Origin: Thunnus maccoyii
Taxonomy: Eukaryota > Chordata > Actinopteri > Scombriformes > Scombridae
Direction of reading: 5' to 3'
DNA length: 64,000 bases
NCBI RefSeq assembly: GCF_910596095.1
Contig: NC_056550.1
Coordinates: 2,046,001-2,110,000, forward strand
The translations under genes and the position numbers were made by a program. Below, one piece after another: positions 12,644-22,858 of this stretch. The number at the start of each line of letters is the position of its first letter. The stretch's first letter is position 1. Under the pieces are notes generated by a model. The model had not been told where the DNA came from, made no database searches, and saw only the letters and a program-made list of their open reading frames with translations.

Positions 12644-14080
12644 TCCACCTCCAGAGACCTTCAGACCCAAACAAACCACACAAGTGTAAGGGACATCGTG
12701 GGAATGCTTTTATTTTTTTATATATTTATCATCCAGTCATTCAGTCAAGTGTTGCATGATCAGCCGAAGGAGCCAATCAAACCCCGACAGGTATCCATTG
12801 TTTGCCATTCCCAGTTGTGTTAGCTTTGATTTGTGTGTATTGCATCTCACAGCACTGATTTGAACTCATCAATGAATGTATGTGACTTTTGTTGATTTAT
12901 TAGAATTATTTTTTTGTTACGTTCACGCAATTTATTGAGTATTTATCTGGTTTTTATACCAAAGTTCTCATCATCATCTGAACTGTCTTGTTGTGAAACA
13001 CTAATTTGTGCACTCAGGGTTGGAAAACGATGCAGTCCCTAAGGGATCAGAGTGGGAGGTTTTTTTTTTTCTGTAATATTTCTTTGTTCCCTCACACAGT
13101 CCTTTTTAAAGTTTTTGCATTCCCTCACTAGTCCTCCATTCTTCCTCACAGACTTTAAAGACCCACCAAACCTGTTTTCTCAGTCAGCTTCTTACTATAA
13201 GGAAGTTGGTGGGGCTCAGTTGGAATAACTTCCATGTAACAGGATCAGGATTTGGCAACATTTGAACCGATAAGTGATGACAGTGGAGGGGTTGTTTGCT
13301 GATGCACAACTTCAACTTTGATTGTTGCACATTTACTCAAAAAAAACAAGTTTTCAGGTGCTTTAATCTGTGCATTTATTTTATATATTCACTTATATGA
13401 GGTGAGTGCAGTGTCAGATCATGGTCTGTACAGGCGGAGTCACAAATGTGCAGGTGGAGGTGGGATGCCAGTAGTTTCCCTCAGGGAAGGGTTACAGTAC
13501 TTTAAAAGGTGGAGAAGCACTACTCACTTCTTTTAAAAACTCCTATTGATTATTAACCAGCAGCAGGTCAATATACTTTAGGCTGAGTTAAAAATGGAAT
13601 GAAATAGTTTGATCAATAATTAGCGCTGAGTGTTGGACAGTATAATGTATGGAAACATGTGTGGGAGTGCAAAAAGCTTTTATAAGGGAATACAAACATA
13701 AATGCATGAAAATATCAATCCTGTGAGGGGATGCAGAAGTAGTGTGAAAATATTTCCCACTGTGGTCTTTATGGGTTAAAAACATGTCTGTGACAGTGTT
13801 TTTGTTTTTGGTGGAAAGGACTTGGAGACATACATTCCCTGTTTGTTACTACATGAAAACGATGTTAAATGATAAGCTACTAGTTGTGTCTGCTATGTTT
13901 TTATTTATTTACATGTTTTTGAACGTATGTTGTTGATTCCCTGTGAACCAAACACTAATCTAATCATGAACAAATGACTTCATTCCAGTAAGTGTTAATC
14001 TATTTTGAAGAGCTGCCTATCATATAAAATGTGGAAATTATTTATCTGATATCTGTGCAATAAAAATATTCTAAACAACA
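12644..14080 (+). other. ROGDI 3' UTR
   Basis: Gene-free, AT-rich sequence between the ROGDI stop and the AATAAA at 14059-14064. No other coding segment was recognised. Confidence 0.6.
14059..14064 (+). terminator. ROGDI polyadenylation signal
   Basis: AATAAA followed 20-30 bases later by a GT-rich stretch (CTGTCTGTGCC). It gives a 3' UTR of about 1.4 kb. Confidence 0.65.
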
Positions 14081-14319
14081 TCCTGTCTGTGCCTTCTGAC
14101 GTCTGCTATCATTGTGGTAGAGGTGATTATGATCACTATTAGTGGATGTGGAGTGCTATTATTATTGGTTACAACTGTTATTATTATTACTGATATCAGA
14201 ATTGATATTATCGTCAATACTTCTACTGTTATTAAAACAATTGAGTTATTTTTCATTTCTTTAAGAGTCAGTGACAATAATGCCTGTGATTATAATAAGT
14301 TCTGCAACAAAGGATAATT

Positions 14320-14530
14320 TTCATTAAATTGATTAATTGTTTGGTCTATAAAATGTCAGAAAATAGTGAAAAATGTCCATCACAATTACCTAAAGCCTAA
14401 GATGATGTCATCAAGTTGCTCATTGAGATGCAGGAACCAGTGAACAGTTGATATTTTTTGCTTGAAAATGGCTTTAACGATTAATCAGTTATTAAAATAG
14501 TTGCTGATTAATTGTCTTTCAATCCGCTGG
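14320..14530. mobile_element. DNA-transposon relic with GATTAATCG-like ends
   Basis: The segment has the fish repeat signature TTGGTCTATAAAATGTCAGA, followed by GTGAAAAATGTCCATCAC, and ends in ATTAATCAGTTATT motifs. Related halves occur near 29790-29930 and 48233-48350. It is noncoding and degraded. Confidence 0.5.
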
Positions 14531-14934
14531 AGTCTGAAATACCTGTCCATTGACCAAGCAGGGATGGTCTAATGAAAAACACTGCTGGTTTGCATTTTGG
14601 GAAATGTAGGATCTAGTGTGGAGCATGACCCATACTAGGCACTAAAAGTCAGAATATATCAGCCTTCCCCATTTGATTTTGACCAGTGTTTTCTTTCTCA
14701 ATAGTACAAGTCCTTTGACTTAATTAAAGTACAATAAAGGCTCCCAGGACAACAACACAGACATTCACAGGCAGTTAAAAGCTCCATCTCCTGCTTTATG
14801 ATTATGCCCTCATATGTTTTTGTGTACTTTGTCCTCTACAAATTTCCTGTTTGCTAGAAAAAGCACTTTCTAAATGAACCTGACATGATGTGATAGCATA
14901 AACCAACACACAAACAAAGAGCAAAGTTTATATT

Positions 14935-14940
14935 TTTATT
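14935..14940 (-). terminator. smim22 candidate polyadenylation signal
   Basis: On the - strand this reads AATAAA. It lies about 330 bases past the smim22 stop and faces the rogdi signal at 14059, so the two transcripts converge without overlapping. Confidence 0.5.
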
Positions 14941-15272
14941 ACTAAGTAAAACATTCAAAATGAAATGAATCCTTTAAACAAACATAGTAAGAGGAAGTGA
15001 CATTCAAATCTAAAAACAGTCAGCTCAGGGTGATCATAGCTGGTTTCCTACTCCTCTGTGGTATCCAAGTAATAAATCCCACATAGCAGTGACAGACAAC
15101 AAGATCACATAGCAGTGTAGCAAAGAGCTTGTCAGCAAAAAAATCATTCTATGTGCATGTAGACTATTCATTGACAGACAGCTGACAGTAAAATAAAAGT
15201 TTCTGCTTTGGCACAGGAGTCAGACTATGAGACTCTGCTTCTAGCTTCATTAACCGCAGTAACAATACTTCA

Positions 15273-16479
15273 TCAGTGTAGTTCAGTCTCGAAAGCATGG
15301 TTCGCCGCTCCAACCTTCCGTTTTCGAGGCTGATGAGGAAACATAAAGAAATCATTTTATTTCAATAACCATAATACATAAATCCTAAATGACCTTAGCT
15401 GCTTTTTCTTTATGGGTTTAAATCCAGTTGATGGCTTATACTCAAACATTTTCTGTGTGGACCTTTTATATACTTACTTAATAGACAATGGTAGCAAACT
15501 TTCTTTATTTTGTCACTGTTTTAATCATTTTTGCATGCATGTGACACTCACATTATATACAGTGCCAGTCAAAAGTTTGGACACACCTTCCCATTCACTT
15601 GAATGAGAAAGTGTGTCCAAACTTTTGACTGGTACTGTATATATGATTGTGACTTGGGTTGTATTTTCTTTCTTAAATCACTCCCATATAGCTCACTCAT
15701 CCACTATATAATAGACACTCAATAGTTGACTCTATGGTGAACAGTACATTTCCAAATACATTGTTGGAATTTTTTAGGGCACTATGTAGGGGATACATTT
15801 ACACACAGAGTGTCAACGTAGTGCATTATATAGTAAATAAGGAGTGATTTCAGTCACAGCCTTTTTCTGTGTCCTTATGGGTTTGTTCTGAGAGCTCTGG
15901 TTTAAAACACTTGTCCTAGCATTCCTTTACTCCAATATAAACATACTCCTTCACAAGTAAAAGTCCTGAATTGCAAATGTCACTTAAGTAAAAATATTAT
16001 AAGCAAAATCTACTTAAAGTAGCCTATTAAAAATACTCTATGATATAATTATATGTTATATTATTGACCCAGAGCTAATTTGAAATACTTTATTTATAGT
16101 GAGTAGTTTAATCTTTAACAGTGCTTCATGTTTTATAAGCTGATTATATGTTTTTATACAAAATCTGTAAAATAGTGCAGTAAATATATTTCCCTCTGAG
16201 TTGTAGTGGAGTAGAATTATAAAGTGACATGAAATGGAAATACTTAAGTACCTCAAATAGTACTGTAGTTGAGTAAACGTGCTTTGTTACTTTCTACAAC
16301 TGTGTCTTAATCAGTATAAATGTCAGTCAGGTGACTGATGGACTTAATCCTGAAGAAAGCAATGTGCTGAAACTGAAATTAAAGATATCATATCGAGTTA
16401 TGACTTTGCAGCTTTCTTGTTCTTTCTTTTTGTCTGCCAGCCAGCCAGCAGGTGTGCATTTATCTCCAGTTCTATCTCT

Positions 16480-16545
<66 letters not shown>

Positions 16546-18487
16546 TTTGCTTTGCCCTCATCACAGCAACAGCAGCAGCAGCAGCGGATGAGGACCAGGA
16601 TGACCATCAGCAGAACCATACCTGCCACAACACACAGCACAGCAATGAGTGTCCTACATCTGAAGCCAGACCATCACAACAAGCTCCAACTGTGCATTGA
16701 AACCAGATTAATGAAACCTTCAGGGTTGTTTAGCAGATACTAAAGGACTACTTTTTTCAAGAGTCTGGTCCATTTGATAGGAACCAAAATCAAATGTACA
16801 TCTACAGTAGACAGCTCTAGCATGCAGTCTTTTAGCAAACTGTAGGCAGTTAGCATTATAGATAAGAACGTCTATGATACTATGATACATGTCTAAAGGG
16901 AATGAACTACAAGTATAGTATTCAATTTCTATGAGAAACCAGACCCACTGGATGGTCTATTGTGTGCACTGAGATAGACAATCCTGCAGAGCATAAAGTG
17001 TGTGCTGAAAATAGATGGATAGAATCAAGCAGATACAGAAAATATCTGCTTGTTGATGTATCTGTGCAGACCTGTCGACCTGAGACTTAGTCTTGAATCA
17101 GTCTTAGCCTGCCCCAGACAAAAGTTGTCAATCATAAGAGAAACGTGCTGAAATCTCTGGTCATCAGTCCTAGGTCTCCCTGTGAGATACTGTGAGAGCT
17201 TTAGAGACTAAAGTTAGCCTGAGTCAAAATTCTAACAGTGTCAGAAAATGTAGGAATGCAGGAGGTGTCTGGTGTTCCCTTAAAGGCAGGGGGACCTAAA
17301 CTGCTACAACCAAGAACAGTGCTTCCTCTGCAGTGACCTCATGCTGCACTAGTGGGCTTAACAAAAGCTTAACCATAGTAAAGTAGGGCACCATGTTTCG
17401 ACAAGGAAGAATAATGTGTGGAATAAAAGGGACAATATCTCTGGTTCTGCTGCCTTCAATTTGCTATTTTTTTGAAAACTGTCCATTAGCTGTTTAACTG
17501 TTATATTTCCATCGTTGGATATCTCTTGGAGCGGTGGGTATGGGCTGTTTATGTTTGGATGATGTTAATGTGTTGTTGGTGGGTTTACATGCCAGAATGT
17601 TGAATATGTGTATGGCATGGGTGATGTAAATGGGTTAGGATGAAACACATGAAAATAAAATGATTCTTTCGTGTCATCGTGAGTCTGACAACATTGTAGG
17701 AGTGTAATGCTAAATCAGTGGATAACTCTTTTAACCTTTATCCCCTAATCAGCTTGTTTGAGATGAGTCAGGCCTGCACAGAATTGATCACCAGTGATCA
17801 GTGCACACTGCATGCACACTGATTTCTATCTGACTTGATCCCAACTTGTTGTGGCGCCACACTGACATCAGGGCAGCTGCAGTTTTCAGAGCCAGGAGCT
17901 AACTGACTGCAAGACCTTGGTGCATGATGGGAAACCTCTGGGTTGTCCCCTGATCCAAGAGCTCATTGATGTTTGACCAGCAACATGTTTCATAGAAACT
18001 CCTCCATTTCAGTTGACAGAAACTTTTATGAGCTGAATAACATGACTCTAAATGTCAGATAATGAAGTGAGACATTAACTCAGCTCAATGTTAACATTTG
18101 CATCTTGAATTGTTAACAGGATGTTGCTCCAGTGGAAATCACTGACTATGTTGGATAAGTCTATATTTTTGGAATACTGTGAATTGCTGATCAGGGATGG
18201 AGGATGACGGATGATGGAGGGGTGGCTAAAAGGGTAGTGGGGAACGTTAAATTGCATTTTCTGTTGCTTAATGGTACTTTTTAACTTAATGTGTGTGTTA
18301 AATGAAAAAGAGCATCTGTCTATGCCTGCGTTATCCATCCCCTTCAGCTTCACTCACCGATGAAGATGAAGAAGATTGCAAAAGAGGCGATGTCCCAGTC
18401 AGACTGGAAGAAGTGCTTGGACTGCAGTCTGGAGACCACATCTTGAAACTGATCCTTAAACTCCTGCTGGATGTCCCTCTGATCCAT
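15273..18487 (-). CDS. smim22: SMIM22/CASIMO1-like single-pass membrane microprotein, 3 coding exons
   Basis: Coding exons in transcript order: 18487-18358 (ATG at 18487, ends phase 1 before GTGAGT), 16621-16551, 15329-15273 (stop TGA). The joined protein is 85 residues; human SMIM22 is 83. Layout: acidic/amphipathic N-terminus 1-30 with HFFQSDWD, a hydrophobic helix about 34-55 (FAIFFIFIGMVLLMVILVLI), Arg56, seven cysteines 57-63, a basic PRKRKVG and a tail ending ETELH. Family knowledge: human SMIM22 also has a cysteine cluster right after the membrane helix and a basic patch; it has been linked to squalene epoxidase and cell motility. It sits beside rogdi in opposite orientation, as in human. 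Odd point: the intron 2 donor that keeps phase is GC (AAA|GCAAAA) and abuts a (CA)n array, so the exon 2 end is inferred from homology. Confidence 0.8.
15560..15637. mobile_element. Tc1-like foldback MITE
   Basis: A 78-base palindrome flanked by TA on both sides: the left arm begins CAGTGCCAGTCAAAAGTTTG and the right arm is its near-exact reverse complement (CAGTACCAGTC...). The TA flanks and CAGT end fit Tc1/mariner. It lies just upstream of the last smim22 exon, inside intron 2. Confidence 0.85.
15925..16302 (-). mobile_element. hAT-like nonautonomous element, reverse-oriented degraded copy
   Basis: This matches, in reverse complement, the left and right subterminal parts of the hAT element at 45868-47500 (for example CTTAAGTACCTC and the terminal TTACTTTCTACAACTG). 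It is noncoding and lies in smim22 intron 2. Confidence 0.6.
16483..16541. repeat. (TG)n microsatellite abutting smim22 exon 2
   Basis: About 29 TG units. On the - strand it is (CA)n beginning roughly eight bases past the inferred GC donor of smim22 exon 2. If the intron were not spliced, translation would run through a His-Thr repeat to a stop near 16398. Confidence 0.95.
16622..18357 (-). other. smim22 intron 1
   Basis: Apart from ordinary AT-rich sequence, no gene or clear repeat was recognised. Confidence 0.5.
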
Positions 18488-18507
18488 CGCTCTGTCTGCT
18501 CTCAGGA

Positions 18508-18532
18508 ACACACACACACACACACACACACA
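18508..18532. repeat. (CA)n microsatellite 5' of smim22 exon with ATG
   Basis: About 12 CA units just upstream of the likely acceptor (GAGCAG on the - strand) of the first coding exon; it may act as the pyrimidine-purine tract before that acceptor. Confidence 0.9.
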
Positions 18533-20201
18533 CGGAGGAGGATGTGTTACAGTTCACAGTTCAGTGCCATCTGAGAGTGCATAGTTTCATTTCATTCATA
18601 CACCACAGCAGCACCTCACAGAGCAGGCACAGTGTTGGGTTGGACTGAAAGACTGCAGACTTTATGGCACATTATAGAAAAAGTCAATGTAAATGTTTGA
18701 ATACAAAATAATATACAGAATATATTATACTATGGGCCGCATATTATAGTGGTATCTAGACCTTCAATGGCCCCAAATTGTATTAATATTTGAATACAGA
18801 CAAAAGCTCTATAGTAGAAAAATGAATGAACACAATTTTAAACCATTTGAGGAGTACATAGAACATAAAATCTCAGACTTTAAACATTATGATTTGAACA
18901 TTAATAAAGTAGCGTGAGAGGATAAGAATAAGTAACAATGCTAAAGATGTTGTGATGTTTGGTATAAATTTAAATTACAAACATATTGTCCACTGAGAAT
19001 AACTGCAGTATAGACAGAATATACCTAAAGGGTACATTCACAACTTTAGGTACATTACAATCAGCTGTAGAAACAGACTCACTGGTCTCCCGGAAGAGAA
19101 AATACTGTGTTTGTGATGTGATTTAGGTCAGAAAAAAGTTATGTACTTGTGTGCTTATTGCTCTTTGTATGGTGATGGAAAAGCTCCACCTTTTTAGTAA
19201 AACATCCATCTTTTCTGATGACTTCCTCTGGATGGTTGATTATAAAAATCATCACAGAAGGGTCAAAATTCTTTGTTTGCAATATGATATTTTCTCCAAG
19301 TTCTTTTCATGTTTGACAAATCTTTCACACCTGAAACAGTATTTTTTTTGTCTTATGCAGTAAGTCCATGTGTGAGCTGGGCATGACACAATAAGTAACT
19401 AAACATAAGTAACTAAAAACTTAAGATTGTATGTAACCTCGATCAAACTAAATAACTCAAGATTGAAAAGTTTTATATGTCACATGCTCAAATAAAACAG
19501 TTTTAATTGTGTTTTTTAGGATTCAGGATGAAATGAGTTTTGTTTGTTGGTGTGTGAGATGTACAGGCATATGATGTGGATATAAATATGTGAATAGAAA
19601 TTTGGGAAATCAAAACAAAATCTTAAATGAACTATTATCGTGTGGCTACAGCTTTCTATCCTGGTCCTTTGCCACATGTTCCTACAGATTTCATCTACAT
19701 CAAGAAGCTGCTTGGTGAAAGTTATCTACTACAAACATGAACACTGATATCTGACATACATACATGTTTAACATTATGTGAAATAACTCTGGAACTGAAA
19801 GCTCAATTTTCTCAACAGATTGTGAAACTGTAATTAATTGATTTAGAAACTGTTGCTACTTGCGTTTCCCGAATGTTTTGCATAGTGTGACATACAGTAT
19901 CTTGACTGATATACTGTACAACACAATACACACAAAACACATTTTTATAGCGACACCTGATGTATTTTGCTACTTCCCAAACAAATCAGTACAATAGATG
20001 TGGTGTTGAGTGGTAACCAGGCGGAATCATTAGACATCATCAGTATATAATCACTATCAGCTTTCATTCACTCTCAACTTTTTAAACATGCCAATTCGAC
20101 AAAACGAATAACATTTCAATGTACAATAAATCGAAACTTATTCGTTCAATTAACAATACAATGTGTTATTTTGTCGTTATTCAGGACAGCTGGTTGCTTA
20201 C
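18533..20201 (-). other. Inferred 5' UTR intron of smim22
   Basis: AT-rich, gene-free sequence between the coding exon and the inferred noncoding first exon. Nothing else was recognised. Confidence 0.4.
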
Positions 20202-20330
20202 CTGTTAAAGAGTCGCTCGATTTAATCTTTTTCTTTCCGGGTACGAAGGTCTACCTCCCTCTTCTCATTTGTTTGTAGCTACATCCTTGATCCCTTCCCT
20301 CACCTCCTCTCCTCGCCTCTTCCTCTCCAC
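20202..20330 (-). other. Probable noncoding first exon and promoter-proximal region of smim22
   Basis: On the - strand a strong donor CAG|GTAAGC occurs at 20202/20201, downstream of pyrimidine/purine-rich sequence and without an ATG in the last 100 bases that would fit the smim22 frame. The exon start is not resolvable; 20330 is a rough bound. Confidence 0.4.
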
Positions 20331-21600
20331 CTGAGATGGGAGCGGAGGAGTCAAGGAAGAGAAATGAGCAGAGAGGAGGCAACAGGCGTTTAACAAAATA
20401 AGACATCCTTGCTTCAGAGCTGTCATGTCAATTAAATATGACGTGCGTCACAGCTGCATCACCTGTCCGTTGTTTTGTTGCAGCCTATCACTGTATTTTA
20501 TTATCTCTGTCAGATGAGCATAAAAGTGTTCATGACAACTTATATATTTACTTTTAATTCAAATAACAACGTGGCATAATGTGATAAGAATGTACGGATG
20601 TCACACACTGTTATATTTCAATTAACACACACACTTCCGCAAGACTTCCGCAAATGAAACACCTGTGTATCCTTGCGCGTAGCTCCTCCAACAAGCCTCC
20701 TCTCTCCTCGCTCCTCTGTCCTCCAGATGCATTTTGGGAATTGAGACATCCTTAAACGTGACACACTGAAATGGATTTCTGGGTCACAGGGAGGAAGACA
20801 GAGGAGAGAGGGGATAAGGAGGCGCAGAGTAGAGAAATGAGAAGAGTCTCCTGACTCACCTGCTGACGATGACTCACTGATTGGACTCTGTGTGCCTCGT
20901 TTCCTCGTTAAAAACAAACAGTCATCTGGTATTGTGATTTGATTTTCAGCTCAGTTATCATAAAATGAATGCAGACTGATGGAAAGGACGCAGGAGTCCG
21001 AATGTCTGTAATATCATGTTTTCATGAAACTTTGTATGAAAGTTCATTTCGGCCTCGAAAAGAGGAAAAAAAGATGAAAAATGTGTCATCATAAAAATAG
21101 AAATAGCTACTGATGGTATACTATTTCATATTTTTGTACTTAAGATGAAATTGCAATATAGTATGTTGTCAAATGAATGAAGTCAGAATTAAATCAGTCA
21201 AAATGTAGACTTTTTATTTTGACATATTGTCTAATAATTTTGAGCACTTTGAATCATGTTATTTGACTGACCTTAATGACAAAAAACAAATCCTACATCT
21301 ATTCTTGTAGGCATAATATTCAGACAGGTAAAAAGGGAATTCCACTAGTCAGGTGAGAGGCTGTTTTTGGAGCATTAGTTTAACTTTAGCAATATTTCAA
21401 TAAGCTCAGGTTTGGCTCAAAAACAACTCCTACATTTCTGGTTGTATGTTTTAACAGTGGTCCAAGGTGGGGTGATACTGTTATCATAACCTCAGGGCTT
21501 CAGAATATTTATTTTTCAACTGCAGGAAGTTAGAGGACATCCAGTCTTCCCAGATTTTCAGGGCTAAACGATACATACTGTTGGTGTAACAATAGTAGGA
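20331..21600. other. Intergenic between smim22 and cog1
   Basis: No gene recognised. A 99-codon open frame on the - strand (20917-20618) has no recognisable motif. This stretch and the next kilobase span the junction between the 16p13.3-like and 17q-like blocks. Confidence 0.5.
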
Positions 21601-21689
21601 CATGTTCATTCATTCATTCATTTCATTTCATTTATTCATGTATTATCCTTTTACAACACAAGTTAAGTTTCCTTAAGAAGTACAATCAT

Positions 21690-22150
21690 TTCCGAGCATT
21701 ACTAGGGTGTGTGATGTCCACGACAGGTTCTCTGTGATGCTGATACCCAGGAACTTAAAACTGTTCACCTGCTCCACCTCAGCTCCACTGATGTAGACAG
21801 GGCTGTGTGTATTTTGCCTCCTTTTTTCTAAAATCAACAATCAGCTCTTTGGTTTTGTTGACATTGAGCAGTAGGTTGTTCTCTGTGCACCATTCTGCAA
21901 GATTGTTGATTTCCTCCCGATATGAACTCTCATCATTGTTTGAAATTCAGCCGATGATGGTGGTGTCATCCACAAATTTCACAACAGAGTTCTCTCTATG
22001 TCAGGGGTTGCAGTCATGCGTGTACAGTGTGTGAATAGGAGGGGACTGAGCACACAACCCTGGGGGGCTCAGGTGTTGAGCACTAGAGTGGAGGAGGTAT
22101 GACCACCAATCTGAACCATCTGGGGACTGTTTGTCAGGAAGTCCAAAATA
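21690..22150 (-). pseudogene. Non-LTR retrotransposon reverse-transcriptase fragment
   Basis: Read on the - strand in mixed frames it carries RT motifs: APQGCVLSPLLFTLYTHDC, then KFVDDTTIIG (altered YADD box), NNLAEWCTENNLLLNVNKTK, ELIVDF, and after a frameshift VNSFKFLGISITENLSW. At least three in-frame TGA stops and one frameshift disable it. It is a 5'- and 3'-truncated LINE of the kind common in fish; the clade is not certain. Confidence 0.8.
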
Positions 22151-22562
22151 AAATGTTGTTGAAATGATGAACAATATGATCGAGGGGAAGCAGATACAAA
22201 CTGAAATAAATAAATAAATGAAATAAATAAATAACCAAGTATGGAGCCTTGTGGGACACCACATGACTGTGAGTCAGTTTGGATTAGATTGTGTATGTGT
22301 GGGTTTTGTCACTTATTTGGGATTTATTTTTTTACTTGTATCACCTCAAGAAAATGCAGCGAAACGCTTTATTGTGATATGAAAAATGAAAATGTCATCT
22401 GAAAATGACATGAAGAGACATGAAGAGAGGGGAAGCATGTGAGGACTGGAAAAATCAGTGTTTAGCAGGTTTATAAAATGTTGAACTTGTAAAACTGATA
22501 AGAAATTGATAACAAGTTCAATTTCACATTGAATATAATTGTACACATTCACGTTTAAATTG

Positions 22563-22625
<63 letters not shown>
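22563..22625. repeat. (AAT)n microsatellite
   Basis: About 20 ATA/AAT trinucleotides about 230 bases upstream of the cog1 start. Confidence 0.95.
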
Positions 22626-22790
22626 CTTGTTAATCTTATTCTGATTATTTTCGTTTTGGAATGAATTGATTGGCTCAGCAGTGATGGTGGGCGGCACCAA
22701 ACCTGCTCGGAAATGTTACCTCAACAGATAGCTTTGATAACCAATAAACACATCGTATTCTGTCGTCGTCATATTTTTGCTTACGTGGAT

Positions 22791-22820
22791 ACCGGAAGTG
22801 TACTTCTCCCGGTCTTCCGG
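22791..22820 (+). promoter_or_regulatory. ETS-type sites in the cog1 core promoter
   Basis: ACCGGAAGTG at 22791-22800 and an inverted TTCCGG at 22815-22820 lie 40-70 bases before the cog1 ATG, with no TATA box. Paired ETS/GABP sites at this distance are typical of TATA-less housekeeping promoters. The inference is from motif and position only. Confidence 0.5.
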
Positions 22821-22858
22821 GTTGGAGTTCCTGCAGCTGAAGTTGTTTTGGAGGTGCG

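Noticed and set aside
15164..15355. 63-codon frame over the last smim22 exon (contains LERRTMLSRLNYTDEV)
   Set aside because: It is the +1 frame of exon 3; the phase-0 reading gives the SMIM22-like basic tail and stop.
16585..16660. Extending smim22 exon 2 upstream to an acceptor near 16656
   Set aside because: Those acceptors give the wrong phase and an early stop; the GGCAG acceptor at 16623-16622 restores the FIG-MVLL join.
20618..20917. 99-codon open frame on the - strand between smim22 and cog1
   Set aside because: No domain, splice context or homology that I recognise; within the range expected by chance.
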